A DNA stretch of 64,000 bases, from NCBI RefSeq assembly GCF_947500655.1, contig NZ_CANMSK010000018.1:29057-93056 (forward strand), in the 5' to 3' direction. Both the position numbers and the translations under genes were made by a program. The number at the start of each line of letters is the position of its first letter. The stretch's first letter is position 1. This DNA comes from an uncultured Psychrosphaera sp. (GTDB taxonomy: Bacteria > Pseudomonadota > Gammaproteobacteria > Enterobacterales > Alteromonadaceae). Of the stretch, positions 1-8,229 are shown piece by piece. The notes under the pieces are model-generated. The model saw nothing but the letters and a program-made list of their open reading frames with translations, made no database searches and was not told the DNA's origin.

Positions 1-288
1 ACCACCTAACATAGTCCCTAATAATTCTGTCGCTTTATCCGCTGACAAAATTGGTGACGATACCTCACCTTTGGAAAGTGCAGCTAAAAAGCCAGCTTTA
101 ACATAAGCTGCTTCATCAACACCAGGAGGAACTCTGTTAATGATTAAATCTAAAACAAACTCTTCTTCACCAGCAGGTGGATTTTTAATTAATTCAATTA
201 AATCTGCTACTTGAGCTGCATCTAATGGCTTTGGAACGATACCTTCTGCAGCACGTTCTTCAACATGTTTACGATATTCTTGAAGCAC
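1..288 (-). CDS. acnB: Aconitate hydratase B, N-terminal part (cut by window edge)
   Basis: Only the first 96 codons are present; the gene runs off the left edge. AcnB interconverts citrate and isocitrate in the TCA cycle, and in many proteobacteria also hydrates 2-methyl-cis-aconitate. The translation begins LQEYRKHVEERAAEG and contains NPPAGEEEF and NRVPPGVDEAAYVKAGF, which match the N-terminal HEAT-like domain of E. coli AcnB almost residue for residue. I place the start at a GTG (base 288), because AGGGG lies seven bases upstream and the protein aligns from there. It lies downstream of, and on the same strand as, a second AcnB-type gene, but a strong terminator separates them, so it probably has its own promoter in the 290-890 region. 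Confidence 0.93.
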   Translation of the reverse strand, partial: MLQEYRKHVEERAAEGIVPKPLDAAQVADLIELIKNPPAGEEEFVLDLIINRVPPGVDEAAYVKAGFLAALSKGEVSSPILSADKATELLGTMLGG

Positions 289-479
289 AATATTCCCCTT
301 TTTAGTTATACAAAAGTTAATCCATTTACTTACAGCTCTGTATCCAAATATTTAGAAAGAGCCAATTAATGTAATTAAGCCTTTGCTATGAAGCATCCTA
401 CACTGGATGTTATTTAGACAAATCATACTTATTCTAACGAGTATTACAATAAGACTTTAGCCTTAGAAAAATCTAAACA

Positions 480-893
480 TGCAAGTTTAATTTCGGCCAA
501 CGGTTTGTACTTTCAGTGTTCCATCTTTGGACATCTCGGCTTTGGCATCCTGCGTTGCCCTACCTCCTAAATCCATTTAGTCGCAATCCATCGGGGGTTG
601 GTCTTCCTGTTAATTTTAGTTATAAGTTTGTACTTTCAGAACACGAAACTTTTACGTCCCTGTAGCTTCGATGTTATTTCATCCCAATCAACTTCAGCTA
701 CAAATTTGCACTCTTAGTACACCCTCCTTGGACATCTCGGCTTTGGCATCCTGCGTCGCTCTACCTCCTAAATCCATTTAGTCGCAATCCATCGGGTGTT
801 GGTCCATCCATTTAATCTTGAGCTACAAGTTTGTACCTTCAGTACACCCTCCTTGGACATCCTGTCCATCGGGTGTTGGTCCATCCATGGACC
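480..893. repeat. Degenerate intergenic repeat block between two aconitase genes
   Basis: The gap 289-951 holds no convincing gene. It contains mosaic direct repeats: a segment of about 80 bases with the core GGACATCTCGGCTTTGGCAT starts near 529 and again near 730, and a shortened copy starts near 855. A second motif, roughly ACAAGTTTGTACTTTCAG, precedes or separates them near 500, 620, 700 and 823. Copies diverge by a few per cent and spacing is irregular (about 200 and 125 bases). The promoter of acnB should lie to the left, between about 300 and 480. Function unknown; it resembles dispersed extragenic repeats rather than coding DNA. Confidence 0.8.
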
Positions 894-925
894 AAAAAAA
901 AGGCCACTCATTGAGTGGCCTTTCA
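893..925 (-). terminator. Rho-independent terminator of the AcnB-type gene
   Basis: AAAGGCCACTCA and its complement TGAGTGGCCTTT form a near-perfect 12-bp stem. Read on the minus strand it is followed by a run of T, as expected for an intrinsic terminator just after the stop of the upstream aconitase. Confidence 0.9.
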
Positions 926-951
926 TTAAAACTTGTTAACTCTTTTCGAGT

Positions 952-3756
952 TTATACCATTTTTACTGGTACAGCTTTACCTATAAACTTAGTGCTCATT
1001 TCTTCAGTAGGTGGAACAAAGTCAGTTAGGTTAATACCTTCTACTGCAGCCTTGTACTCTTCAATTGAAGGGAAACGACCTAATACAGCCGAAAGAACAA
1101 CTAAAGGTGTTGAACCAAGTAATGATTCACCTTTTTTCTCAGCAGAGTCAGCTACTACACGACCTTGGAATAAACGAGTCGATGTTGCAATAACAGTATC
1201 ACCTGGTTCAGCTTTCTCTTGATTACCCATACATAAGTTACAACCTGGGCGTTCAAGATACATGATATTTTCGTATTTAGTACGAGCTGTATCTTTAGGA
1301 TGAACATCATCAAACTCAAAGCCTGAGTATTTTTTAAGAATATCCCAATCGCCTTCAGCTTTTAGTTCGTCAACAATATTGTATGTTGGTGGAGCAATAA
1401 CTAATGGCGCTTTAAATGATACGCTACCGTTTTGCTTTTCAATGTTACGTAACATTTGAGCAACAATTTGCATGTCACCTTTATGAACCATACAAGAACC
1501 AACAAATGCTAAATCAACAGGCTTACCTTTGTAGAATGAAACCGGACGAATAACATCGTGCGTATAACGTTTAGAAACGTCTTCATTATTTACATCAGGG
1601 TCAGCAACCATAGGCTCGTCAATAACATCTAGATCAACAACTACTTCAGCAAAGTACTTAGCATTATCGTCTGGAGTTAACGCTGGAACCGCACCAGATG
1701 TTATTTCTTGAATACGCTTGTCAGCTAATGCGATTAAACCGTTAAGCGTTTTCGCTTCGTTTTCCATACCTTTGTTGATCATGATTTGGATACGGCTCTT
1801 AGCAAGTTCAAGAGACTTAACCAATGTTTCATCATTTGAAATACAGATAGAAGCTTTTGCTTTCATTTCTGCAGTCCAGTCCGTGAACGTAAATGCTTGG
1901 TCAGCCATTAACGTACCAATATGAACTTCAATTACTCGGCCTTGGAAAACGTTATCACCAAATTGCTTAAGCATTTGTGCTTGAGTTGCGTGTACTACGT
2001 CACGGAAATCCATATATGGTTTCATGTGACCTTTAAAAACAACTTTCACAGACTCAGGGATTGGCATAGTAGCTTCACCTGTTGCAAGTGCTAATGCAAC
2101 CGTACCTGAATCGGCACCGAATGCTACGCCTTTAGACATACGAGTATGAGAGTCACCACCAATGATAATAGCTCGGTCATCAACAGTAAGGTCATTCAAT
2201 ACTTTATGAATAACGTCAGTCATTGCAGGATAAAGACCTTTAGGGTCACGTGCTGTGATTAGACCAAACTTATTCATAAAGCTCATTAGCTTAGGAATAT
2301 TAGCTTGTGCCTTGCTATCCCATACTGAAGCTGTATGACAACCAGATTGGTACGCACCATCAACAATAGGAGAGATAACCATAGCAGCCATAGACTCTAA
2401 TTCTTGAGACGTCATCAAGCCCGTTGTATCTTGCGAGCCAACGATATTAACCGTTACACGAACATCAGAACCAGCATGAAGATCAGCGTCAGATAAAACA
2501 CCTACCGCATTTTTGTTGAATATTTTTTCAACCGCTGTAAGACCTTGCTCTGGAATTGAAATTTCTTTAGATGGAGCATAAACAAGCTCCAATGGAACAC
2601 CTAGAGTTTCAGCAGCAAAGCTTTGTAATTTTTTACCAAATACTATCGCGTAAGAACCACCGGCTTTCATAAACTCAACTGATTGTGGAGTAAATGCTGA
2701 AGACACGTCTACTAGCTCTTTATCGCCGTTATATAATTTCTTAGCTTTGGTATCGATAGTAAGCACAGTGCCTGTTTCTACAGAGTAGACTTGCTCAAGA
2801 ACAGGTTCACCGTTTTCATTAAGTACTGTCTTACCGTTAGCATCTGTTTTCTTAACCCAGTTTTTAAGATCAAGACCAATACCACCAGTTACGCCAACCG
2901 TTGTTAGGAAGATAGGTGAGATACCGTTAGTACCTGCAACAACAGGTGCAAAGTTAACAAATGGAATATAAGGACTTGCTTGCTCACCAGCCCATAATGC
3001 AACGTTGTTAACACCAGACATACGAGATGAACCAACACCCATAGTGCCTTTTTCAGCGATTAACATCACTTTTTTGCCTGGGTATTGTTTTTGAAGCTCT
3101 TGAATTTCAACTTGAGCTTCTGGAGAAATTAAGCATTTTCCGTGTAATTCACGATCTGAACGAGAGTGAGCTTGATTACCTGGTGATAATAAATCGGTAG
3201 AGATATCACCTTCACCAGCGATGTAAGTAACAACATCAATTTTCTCAGCAATATCAGGAAGCTTAGTAAAGAAGTCTGCTCTTGCATAGCTTTCAAGAAT
3301 GTCTTTAGCTATTGCGTTACCTGCTTTGAATGCATCTTCAAGGCGACTTGTATCTGCTTCATATAAAAACACTTGAGTTTTTAACACTTCAGCAGCAGAG
3401 CTAGCTAGTGCGGCGTTGTCACCTAATACAATATCAAGTAACACTTCAATTGAAGGACCACCTTTCATATGTGACAGTAATTCAAATGCAAACTCAGGAG
3501 TGATTTCTGCTACTACAGATTCACCTAAAATGATTTCTTTTAAGAATTGAGCTTTTACACCAGCGGCACTTGTTGTCCCTGGAAGTGTGTTATATATGAA
3601 GAAGTTTAATGAATCTTCACGATATTGATTTTCTTTATCTTTGATTTGGGTAATTATTTCTGACAACAAATCTGCGCCATCAATTGGCTTAGGAGCTAAT
3701 CCTAAGTCATTTTTACGACTTTCAATTTCCGCTAAATATTCTAAATACAGGCTCAT
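952..3756 (-). CDS. Second AcnB-family aconitase / 2-methylisocitrate dehydratase, long form
   Basis: A 934-residue AcnB-family hydro-lyase expected to act on citrate/isocitrate and possibly 2-methylisocitrate. The [4Fe-4S] ligands are visible as Cys755 (GSCMVHKG) and Cys839/Cys842 (RPGCNLCMGNQ). It is about 70 residues longer than classical AcnB, and its N-terminus (MSLYLEYLAEIESRKNDLG) resembles the long AcnB form that I associate with Bacteroidetes rather than E. coli AcnB. I start it at the ATG at 3756; an upstream in-frame extension of 26 codons looks like leader sequence and lacks AcnB similarity. A canonical acnB follows on the same strand, so the genome carries two AcnB paralogues side by side. 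A different origin of the two copies is inference. Confidence 0.9.
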   Translation of the reverse strand: MSLYLEYLAEIESRKNDLGLAPKPIDGADLLSEIITQIKDKENQYREDSLNFFIYNTLPGTTSAAGVKAQFLKEIILGESVVAEITPEFAFELLSHMKGGPSIEVLLDIVLGDNAALASSAAEVLKTQVFLYEADTSRLEDAFKAGNAIAKDILESYARADFFTKLPDIAEKIDVVTYIAGEGDISTDLLSPGNQAHSRSDRELHGKCLISPEAQVEIQELQKQYPGKKVMLIAEKGTMGVGSSRMSGVNNVALWAGEQASPYIPFVNFAPVVAGTNGISPIFLTTVGVTGGIGLDLKNWVKKTDANGKTVLNENGEPVLEQVYSVETGTVLTIDTKAKKLYNGDKELVDVSSAFTPQSVEFMKAGGSYAIVFGKKLQSFAAETLGVPLELVYAPSKEISIPEQGLTAVEKIFNKNAVGVLSDADLHAGSDVRVTVNIVGSQDTTGLMTSQELESMAAMVISPIVDGAYQSGCHTASVWDSKAQANIPKLMSFMNKFGLITARDPKGLYPAMTDVIHKVLNDLTVDDRAIIIGGDSHTRMSKGVAFGADSGTVALALATGEATMPIPESVKVVFKGHMKPYMDFRDVVHATQAQMLKQFGDNVFQGRVIEVHIGTLMADQAFTFTDWTAEMKAKASICISNDETLVKSLELAKSRIQIMINKGMENEAKTLNGLIALADKRIQEITSGAVPALTPDDNAKYFAEVVVDLDVIDEPMVADPDVNNEDVSKRYTHDVIRPVSFYKGKPVDLAFVGSCMVHKGDMQIVAQMLRNIEKQNGSVSFKAPLVIAPPTYNIVDELKAEGDWDILKKYSGFEFDDVHPKDTARTKYENIMYLERPGCNLCMGNQEKAEPGDTVIATSTRLFQGRVVADSAEKKGESLLGSTPLVVLSAVLGRFPSIEEYKAAVEGINLTDFVPPTEEMSTKFIGKAVPVKMV

Positions 3757-3866
3757 TCGATACTCTCTATGATTATAAAGTGCTATTGATAAAGGCATTA
3801 CCATAGTCAATTGGAGGACTATTATAGATGCCACACCGGATAAAGGGAATGGCTAGCAGTATAAAT

Positions 3867-3909
3867 ATTATAAACCGTGTGAATAGGTGATATTCACACG
3901 GTTTATAAT
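3867..3909. other. Perfect 19-bp hairpin between hvfA-like gene and aconitase gene
   Basis: ATTATAAACCGTGTGAATA (3867-3885) and its exact reverse complement (3891-3909) are separated by a five-base loop. It lies about 110 bases upstream of the aconitase start and about 95 bases past the stop of the upstream peptide gene, both on the minus strand. A T-run is weak, so it could be a terminator, an mRNA 5' structure or a binding site for a dimeric regulator. Confidence 0.75.
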
Positions 3910-4002
3910 GGTATTTATTGGGTGCCTAATGGTTATTTATAAGTGTTAACAAAACATGTTAGAGCTTATTTTATTTAATAAAATGAAGCACCTAAAGCGT
4001 AA

Positions 4003-4344
4003 TTACTTTGAAGTACCGCATTTACCTTCGCCACATTTAGCTTCTTTTTTAGCTTTGTCACCTTTTTTAGCTTTTTTATCTGCGCCGCATTTAGCTTCGC
4101 CACACTTAGCTTCTTTATCTGCTTTTTTGTCTTTCTTGTCTTTTTTGTCTGCGCCGCATTTGCCTTCGCCACACTTAGCTTCTTTCTTAGCTTTCTCAGT
4201 TTTATCAGTTTCTGGCTCAGAAACTTCATAACCAGACTCTAATTCTTGATATTGAAATTCGGCAGCTTGAACACTTGTAATTGAAGCTACACCCATTGCC
4301 GCGATACCCATTGCTGCCAAAGTTGTTTTCTTTAATGTTTTCAT
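4003..4344 (-). CDS. hvfA: HvfA-like Cys-rich RiPP precursor peptide, exported
   Basis: A 113-residue protein with a clear Sec signal peptide (residues 1-27, ending SVQA) and a Lys/Asp/Glu-rich tail. The tail holds three paired motifs, KCGEGKCG, KCGEAKCG and KCGEGKCG, giving six Glu-(Gly/Ala)-Lys-Cys-Gly units with Cys at 58, 63, 81, 86, 104 and 109. Repeated EGKCG motifs behind a signal peptide are the hallmark of HvfA/BufA-type precursors, whose Cys are turned into oxazolone/thioamide groups by a DUF692 oxidase (HvfB) with a DUF2063 partner (HvfC). Here no such enzymes lie next to it; the only candidates in the window are at 61.8-63.4 kb. It is transcribed alone, divergent from the next gene. 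Role in copper or other metal binding is inferred from the family. Confidence 0.75.
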   Translation of the reverse strand: MKTLKKTTLAAMGIAAMGVASITSVQAAEFQYQELESGYEVSEPETDKTEKAKKEAKCGEGKCGADKKDKKDKKADKEAKCGEAKCGADKKAKKGDKAKKEAKCGEGKCGTSK

Positions 4345-4543
4345 ATTATTTCTCTACATTTGTTAATTTTATTACATTACCCAATTAGACCTTAAATATA
4401 CAAGATAAATTTCAAGCTTTATATTGTTAGATTGCTCTATAAAACTCTTATTACTTTCAAGTATCAATCCTCTAGATTAACTATAGTCAAAAAACTAAAA
4501 CTTTGTCTATACTCAAAAATGAAAGAAGAACTGGAGGTCGTTT

Positions 4544-5041
4544 ATGATTTTTGACAGCTTAAATACACCATTTAGAGATAGCCTATCTGGCTTATATAAC
4601 CAAGACTATTTCACTGAAGTATTCCAAAGAGAATGGCATAGGATGTTAAGAGAAAGCGATACTTTATCTGTTATCACGGTTCACTCTCATTTAAATATTG
4701 ACGATCCCGGCGACCAAGCAACGTTTAAATTAATCTCAGAAATTGTAGAGTCGTCAATAAAGCGTTCTTCCGATCTAGCCTGTCGTTTTCAGTCAAATCA
4801 AATTGTCATTGGTTTATTTAATCTAGACCAGAAAGGGACTGAAAAAATCATTAAGAGGATCATCGATTCTTTAAACCTTCAACCACCTACAGTTTTTGAA
4901 CATGTAAATATATCTGTGGGTGCAGTTAATGTTTTACCTAACAGTCAACTACATATACAGAACATTTTTGAACGCACTGATATATTAGCCGAATTAGCTC
5001 AATTGGAAGGTAAGAACAATTACCAATGTGAATCGTTTTAA
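4544..5041 (+). CDS. Degenerate GGDEF-domain protein
   Basis: A 165-residue soluble protein that is essentially one GGDEF-fold domain. The start DSLSGLYNQDYF corresponds to the usual D-x-LTGLxNRRxF motif, and RFQSNQIVIGLF sits where R-x-GGDEF should be. The Gly-Gly-Asp/Glu-Glu-Phe active site is therefore absent, and diguanylate cyclase activity is not expected. A consensus Shine-Dalgarno (GGAGG) lies six bases before the ATG. It is divergent from the hvfA-like gene and ends at a shared bidirectional terminator with tyrS. A regulatory or nucleotide-sensing role is possible but not shown. Confidence 0.65.
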   Translation: MIFDSLNTPFRDSLSGLYNQDYFTEVFQREWHRMLRESDTLSVITVHSHLNIDDPGDQATFKLISEIVESSIKRSSDLACRFQSNQIVIGLFNLDQKGTEKIIKRIIDSLNLQPPTVFEHVNISVGAVNVLPNSQLHIQNIFERTDILAELAQLEGKNNYQCESF

Positions 5042-5073
5042 GGCTCATCAAAAACGCAAACGAACTAATAACA

Positions 5074-5109
5074 AAAAAGCCGATAACTAATACTAGTTAC
5101 CGACTTTTT
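5074..5109. terminator. Bidirectional terminator between GGDEF-like gene and tyrS
   Basis: AAAAAGCCGATAACTA and TAGTTACCGACTTTTT form an imperfect stem flanked by A- and T-runs, so it can serve the convergent genes on both strands. Confidence 0.85.
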
Positions 5110-5160
5110 CTATATTTAACTTAATTGGGCTATCTAATTTAGCGGCTAATTCACACTAAA

Positions 5161-6360
5161 TTAAACCAGTTTGATTTTACCAAACTTACGTTTACCAACC
5201 TGATAAATATCTTCACTGCCCAATTCAATAATTAGTTTAGTGTCTTCAATTTTATCTTTACCATTTAGCTTCACAGCACCTTGCTTGATCATACGATTAG
5301 CTTCAGATGTACTTGCAACTAATCCAGCTTCTTTTAACAAGTTAGTTAATGGCATTGCTTCGCCAGCTGTAACCGTAAATTCTGGAATTTCATCTGGTAA
5401 AGCATTTTTTTGGAAACGTTTAATAAAATCTTGGTGCGCTTGCTCTGCATCATTATCACTGTGAAAACGTGCAATTAGCTCTTTAGCAAGATCAATTTTA
5501 AAATCTCTTGGGTTTGCGCCAGCTTCAGCTTTGGCTTTTAACTGAGCAATTTCAGTTAATGGACGGAAACTTAATAACTCATAATAACGCCACATTAGCT
5601 CGTCAGATATAGACATTACTTTACCAAACATATCGTTTGGAGCATCGGTAATACCAATATAGTTATTTAACGACTTAGACATTTTTTGAACGCCATCAAG
5701 GCCTTCCAAAAGTGGCATCATCAATACAGTTTGTTGACGTTGGCCTTCTTCTTTTTGAAGTTCACGACCCATTAACAAATTAAAACGTTGGTCTGTTCCA
5801 CCAAGCTCTACATCAGCTTTAAGTGCCACAGAATCCCAACCTTGTACTAACGGATATAAAAATTCATGAATCGCAATTGGTTGTCCACCAGCATAACGCT
5901 TTTTAAAGTCATCACGCTCAAGCATACGCGCTACAGTTTGACGAGCAGCAAGCTTGATCATATCTGCGGCACTAAATTCATCAAACCAAGTTGAGTTAAA
6001 CGCCACTGTGGTTTTAGCTGGATCTAATATTTTGAACACTTGCTCTTTATAGGTTTCAGCATTTTTCAAAACGTCTTCTTTTGACAAAGGCTTACGCGTT
6101 ACATTTTTACCCGTTGGGTCGCCAATTAAGCCGGTAAAATCACCAATTAAAAATATAACTTCATGACCTAGGTCTTGAAACGTTTTTAATTTATTAATAA
6201 GTACCGTATGACCTAAATGCAGATCTGGAGCTGTTGGATCAAATCCCGCTTTGATTTTAAGAGGTTTACCCTCTTTTAATTTGGCGATTAAATCGTCTTC
6301 TGGCAAGATCTGGTCTGAGCCACGTTTAATTTCTGCTAATGCTTGATTTATATCTGTCAT
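5161..6360 (-). CDS. tyrS: Tyrosyl-tRNA synthetase
   Basis: A 399-residue class I aminoacyl-tRNA synthetase that charges tRNA-Tyr. The HIGH signature is HLGH at residues 48-51 and the KMSKS loop is intact at 226-230. The C-terminal 65 residues (from about 335) form an S4-type RNA-binding domain ([15 protein letters not shown]). Length and motifs fit the TyrZ-like branch found in many gammaproteobacteria. It appears to be monocistronic: an intergenic gap with a terminator lies upstream and a bidirectional terminator downstream. Confidence 0.97.
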   Translation of the reverse strand: MTDINQALAEIKRGSDQILPEDDLIAKLKEGKPLKIKAGFDPTAPDLHLGHTVLINKLKTFQDLGHEVIFLIGDFTGLIGDPTGKNVTRKPLSKEDVLKNAETYKEQVFKILDPAKTTVAFNSTWFDEFSAADMIKLAARQTVARMLERDDFKKRYAGGQPIAIHEFLYPLVQGWDSVALKADVELGGTDQRFNLLMGRELQKEEGQRQQTVLMMPLLEGLDGVQKMSKSLNNYIGITDAPNDMFGKVMSISDELMWRYYELLSFRPLTEIAQLKAKAEAGANPRDFKIDLAKELIARFHSDNDAEQAHQDFIKRFQKNALPDEIPEFTVTAGEAMPLTNLLKEAGLVASTSEANRMIKQGAVKLNGKDKIEDTKLIIELGSEDIYQVGKRKFGKIKLV

Positions 6361-6495
6361 CTTCTACTACAAAGGCACTTGGCCAATAAATTAATGTGAG
6401 GTAATGCCCGAAGTTTACTGGATATTCGCCAATAAAGTAACCTAGCTAGATTAAAAAACTAGATTTTAAAAAGCTAAATTTGAATTACAGAATGA

Positions 6496-6522
6496 AAAAA
6501 GCTAGTTACATGAACTAGCTTC
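6496..6522 (-). terminator. Terminator after S10 peptidase gene
   Basis: AAGCTAGTT and AACTAGCTT form a 9-bp perfect stem; on the minus strand the stem is followed by six T. It lies about 80 bases past the stop codon of the peptidase. Confidence 0.85.
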
Positions 6523-6598
6523 CTGGATTCGCATAATAATAGCTTACTTTTCTTTCCTGTTTAACTGAAAAGAAACGCTAACGAAAGAACAACCATCC

Positions 6599-8104
6599 TT
6601 AATATTTAGCAGGCTGATTTTTACTTGGCAGTGATTTCAATATGAACTCACGCACATCTTGGTTAGATTTCTTTAAATCTTCAGCGCGTAAGTACATCAT
6701 ATGACCACTTCTGTAGCCTTTAAACGACAAACGCTCTTTCATAATTGAACTTCTATCTAATTGCCACATAGTATATTTGGCATCAAAGTAGTTAGTCGCA
6801 CCATCATAATAACCAGATTGGATCATTACATTTAAGTATGGGTTTTGCGCCATCGCTTTACGTAAATTCTCACCACTTTTATTGCCGCTTCTATCCCACG
6901 GATGCACAGGGCCAAACATATTATATTTTAAGTCAGTTTTATAATTTAGCTCTTCAGATACATAATAATTCATAGCAGGGGTAAAGCTGTGTAACCAAGA
7001 AGTTAATTCCGCATTATAATCTGGACGCGCACCAGTGGCTTTTTCATCAATACCTAAATAACGAGAGTCTAAACGGCCAACCGTTTGTTTGCGGTCTCTT
7101 AACAACTCTTTCCAAAAATAACGAGTGTCTATATCTAAGTTACTGTTTAAAACTTCCTCAACAGATAAACCAGAATAGTGAGCCACTTTTTTGGCAATTT
7201 TTTGTTTTTCTGCGTCTGTAATAAATCCACCACGGGCAAGCGCAGGTATATATTCATTAAGAGTAAACTGCTCTACCTCTGGTAAAATTTCGGCTAAATC
7301 TTTTTTCTGTAAATCATCTGATAAAACCTTGTGATACCAAGCAGTAGCAGCAAAATAAGGTAGACGATTAGCTTGCTCTACAATGCCTTCTCGCATTATG
7401 CCTAACTCAGTAGGTGATACTAAGATAACCCCGTTAACATACATCCACTGTTGGTTTTGTAATGCTAATGCTAACCCTGAAACTCTTGTTGTCCCGTAAC
7501 TTTCACCAATAAGAAATTTAGGTGAGCGCCAACGCTCTTTACGACTAACAAAAGTGTTTACCCATTCAGCTAAATATTTAATGTCTGCGTTTACGCCAAA
7601 AAATATTTTTTTCTGTTCAGCTTTTGACGGTAGCTTACCGTCTTTATTTTTCAGAATACGTGAATAGCCAGTATTAACTGGGTTTACATAGACAATATCC
7701 GCCACATCTAAAATAGAAAACTCGTTTGTTTTTACACCATAAGGCTGAAGTGGATAACCTTCTGAGTCGACATTAAGAACACGAGGGCCGGTATAGGCAA
7801 TATGCATCCAAACGGAAGCTGAACCTGGGCCGCCATTGAACGAAATAACTAACGGTCGGGTGCTCTTATCTTTAATGCCCGTTCGTTCATAATAAGTATA
7901 AAACAAACTTGCTGTGGCATTACCTTCATCATCCCATACAGGCTGAGTTCCTGTCGTAGCGGTATAGTTAACTTTGTTGCCGTTAATTTTAGTACTGTGC
8001 TTAGTAACAACTGACTGATCAACATCAATATTGCGTTCATTTTCAGCTTGTGCAAACGATGACGTTAGCAGCAGCAAGCTAAGAATCGAGAATATCTTTT
8101 TCAT
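6599..8104 (-). CDS. S10 family serine carboxypeptidase, secreted
   Basis: A 501-residue peptidase of the serine carboxypeptidase (S10) family, expected to trim C-terminal residues from peptides outside the cytoplasm. An N-terminal signal peptide (MKKIFSILSLLLLTSSFAQA) follows the ATG at 8104, which I prefer over an upstream in-frame start because the signal peptide begins there. The oxyanion motif SFNGGPGSAS is near residue 90 and the nucleophile is Ser202 in GESYGTTR. The likely catalytic Asp and His are in SGYYDGATN and RSGHMMYL near the C-terminus. It stands alone, with its own terminator. Confidence 0.92.
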   Translation of the reverse strand: MKKIFSILSLLLLTSSFAQAENERNIDVDQSVVTKHSTKINGNKVNYTATTGTQPVWDDEGNATASLFYTYYERTGIKDKSTRPLVISFNGGPGSASVWMHIAYTGPRVLNVDSEGYPLQPYGVKTNEFSILDVADIVYVNPVNTGYSRILKNKDGKLPSKAEQKKIFFGVNADIKYLAEWVNTFVSRKERWRSPKFLIGESYGTTRVSGLALALQNQQWMYVNGVILVSPTELGIMREGIVEQANRLPYFAATAWYHKVLSDDLQKKDLAEILPEVEQFTLNEYIPALARGGFITDAEKQKIAKKVAHYSGLSVEEVLNSNLDIDTRYFWKELLRDRKQTVGRLDSRYLGIDEKATGARPDYNAELTSWLHSFTPAMNYYVSEELNYKTDLKYNMFGPVHPWDRSGNKSGENLRKAMAQNPYLNVMIQSGYYDGATNYFDAKYTMWQLDRSSIMKERLSFKGYRSGHMMYLRAEDLKKSNQDVREFILKSLPSKNQPAKY

Positions 8105-8229
8105 GAATTTATTCCGGTGTTTGTTTATTAATGAACACAACTTATAACGAATATTTAACAAATTCGACTTACATAAGTTGGTTAACATTATTTTTAGGCT
8201 TAATGGTATTAGAGGTATCGATATAAGAG

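Noticed and set aside
818..1222. Plus-strand open frame of 134 codons
   Set aside because: It overlaps the terminator and the 3' end of the aconitase gene on the other strand and runs through repeat DNA; no ribosome-binding site or protein character.
3956..4231. Plus-strand and second minus-strand open frames over the hvfA-like gene
   Set aside because: They are frame shadows of its Lys/Cys repeat; the repetitive SPHLASF-type and KKLRK-type translations follow from the repeat, and only the third frame has a signal peptide.
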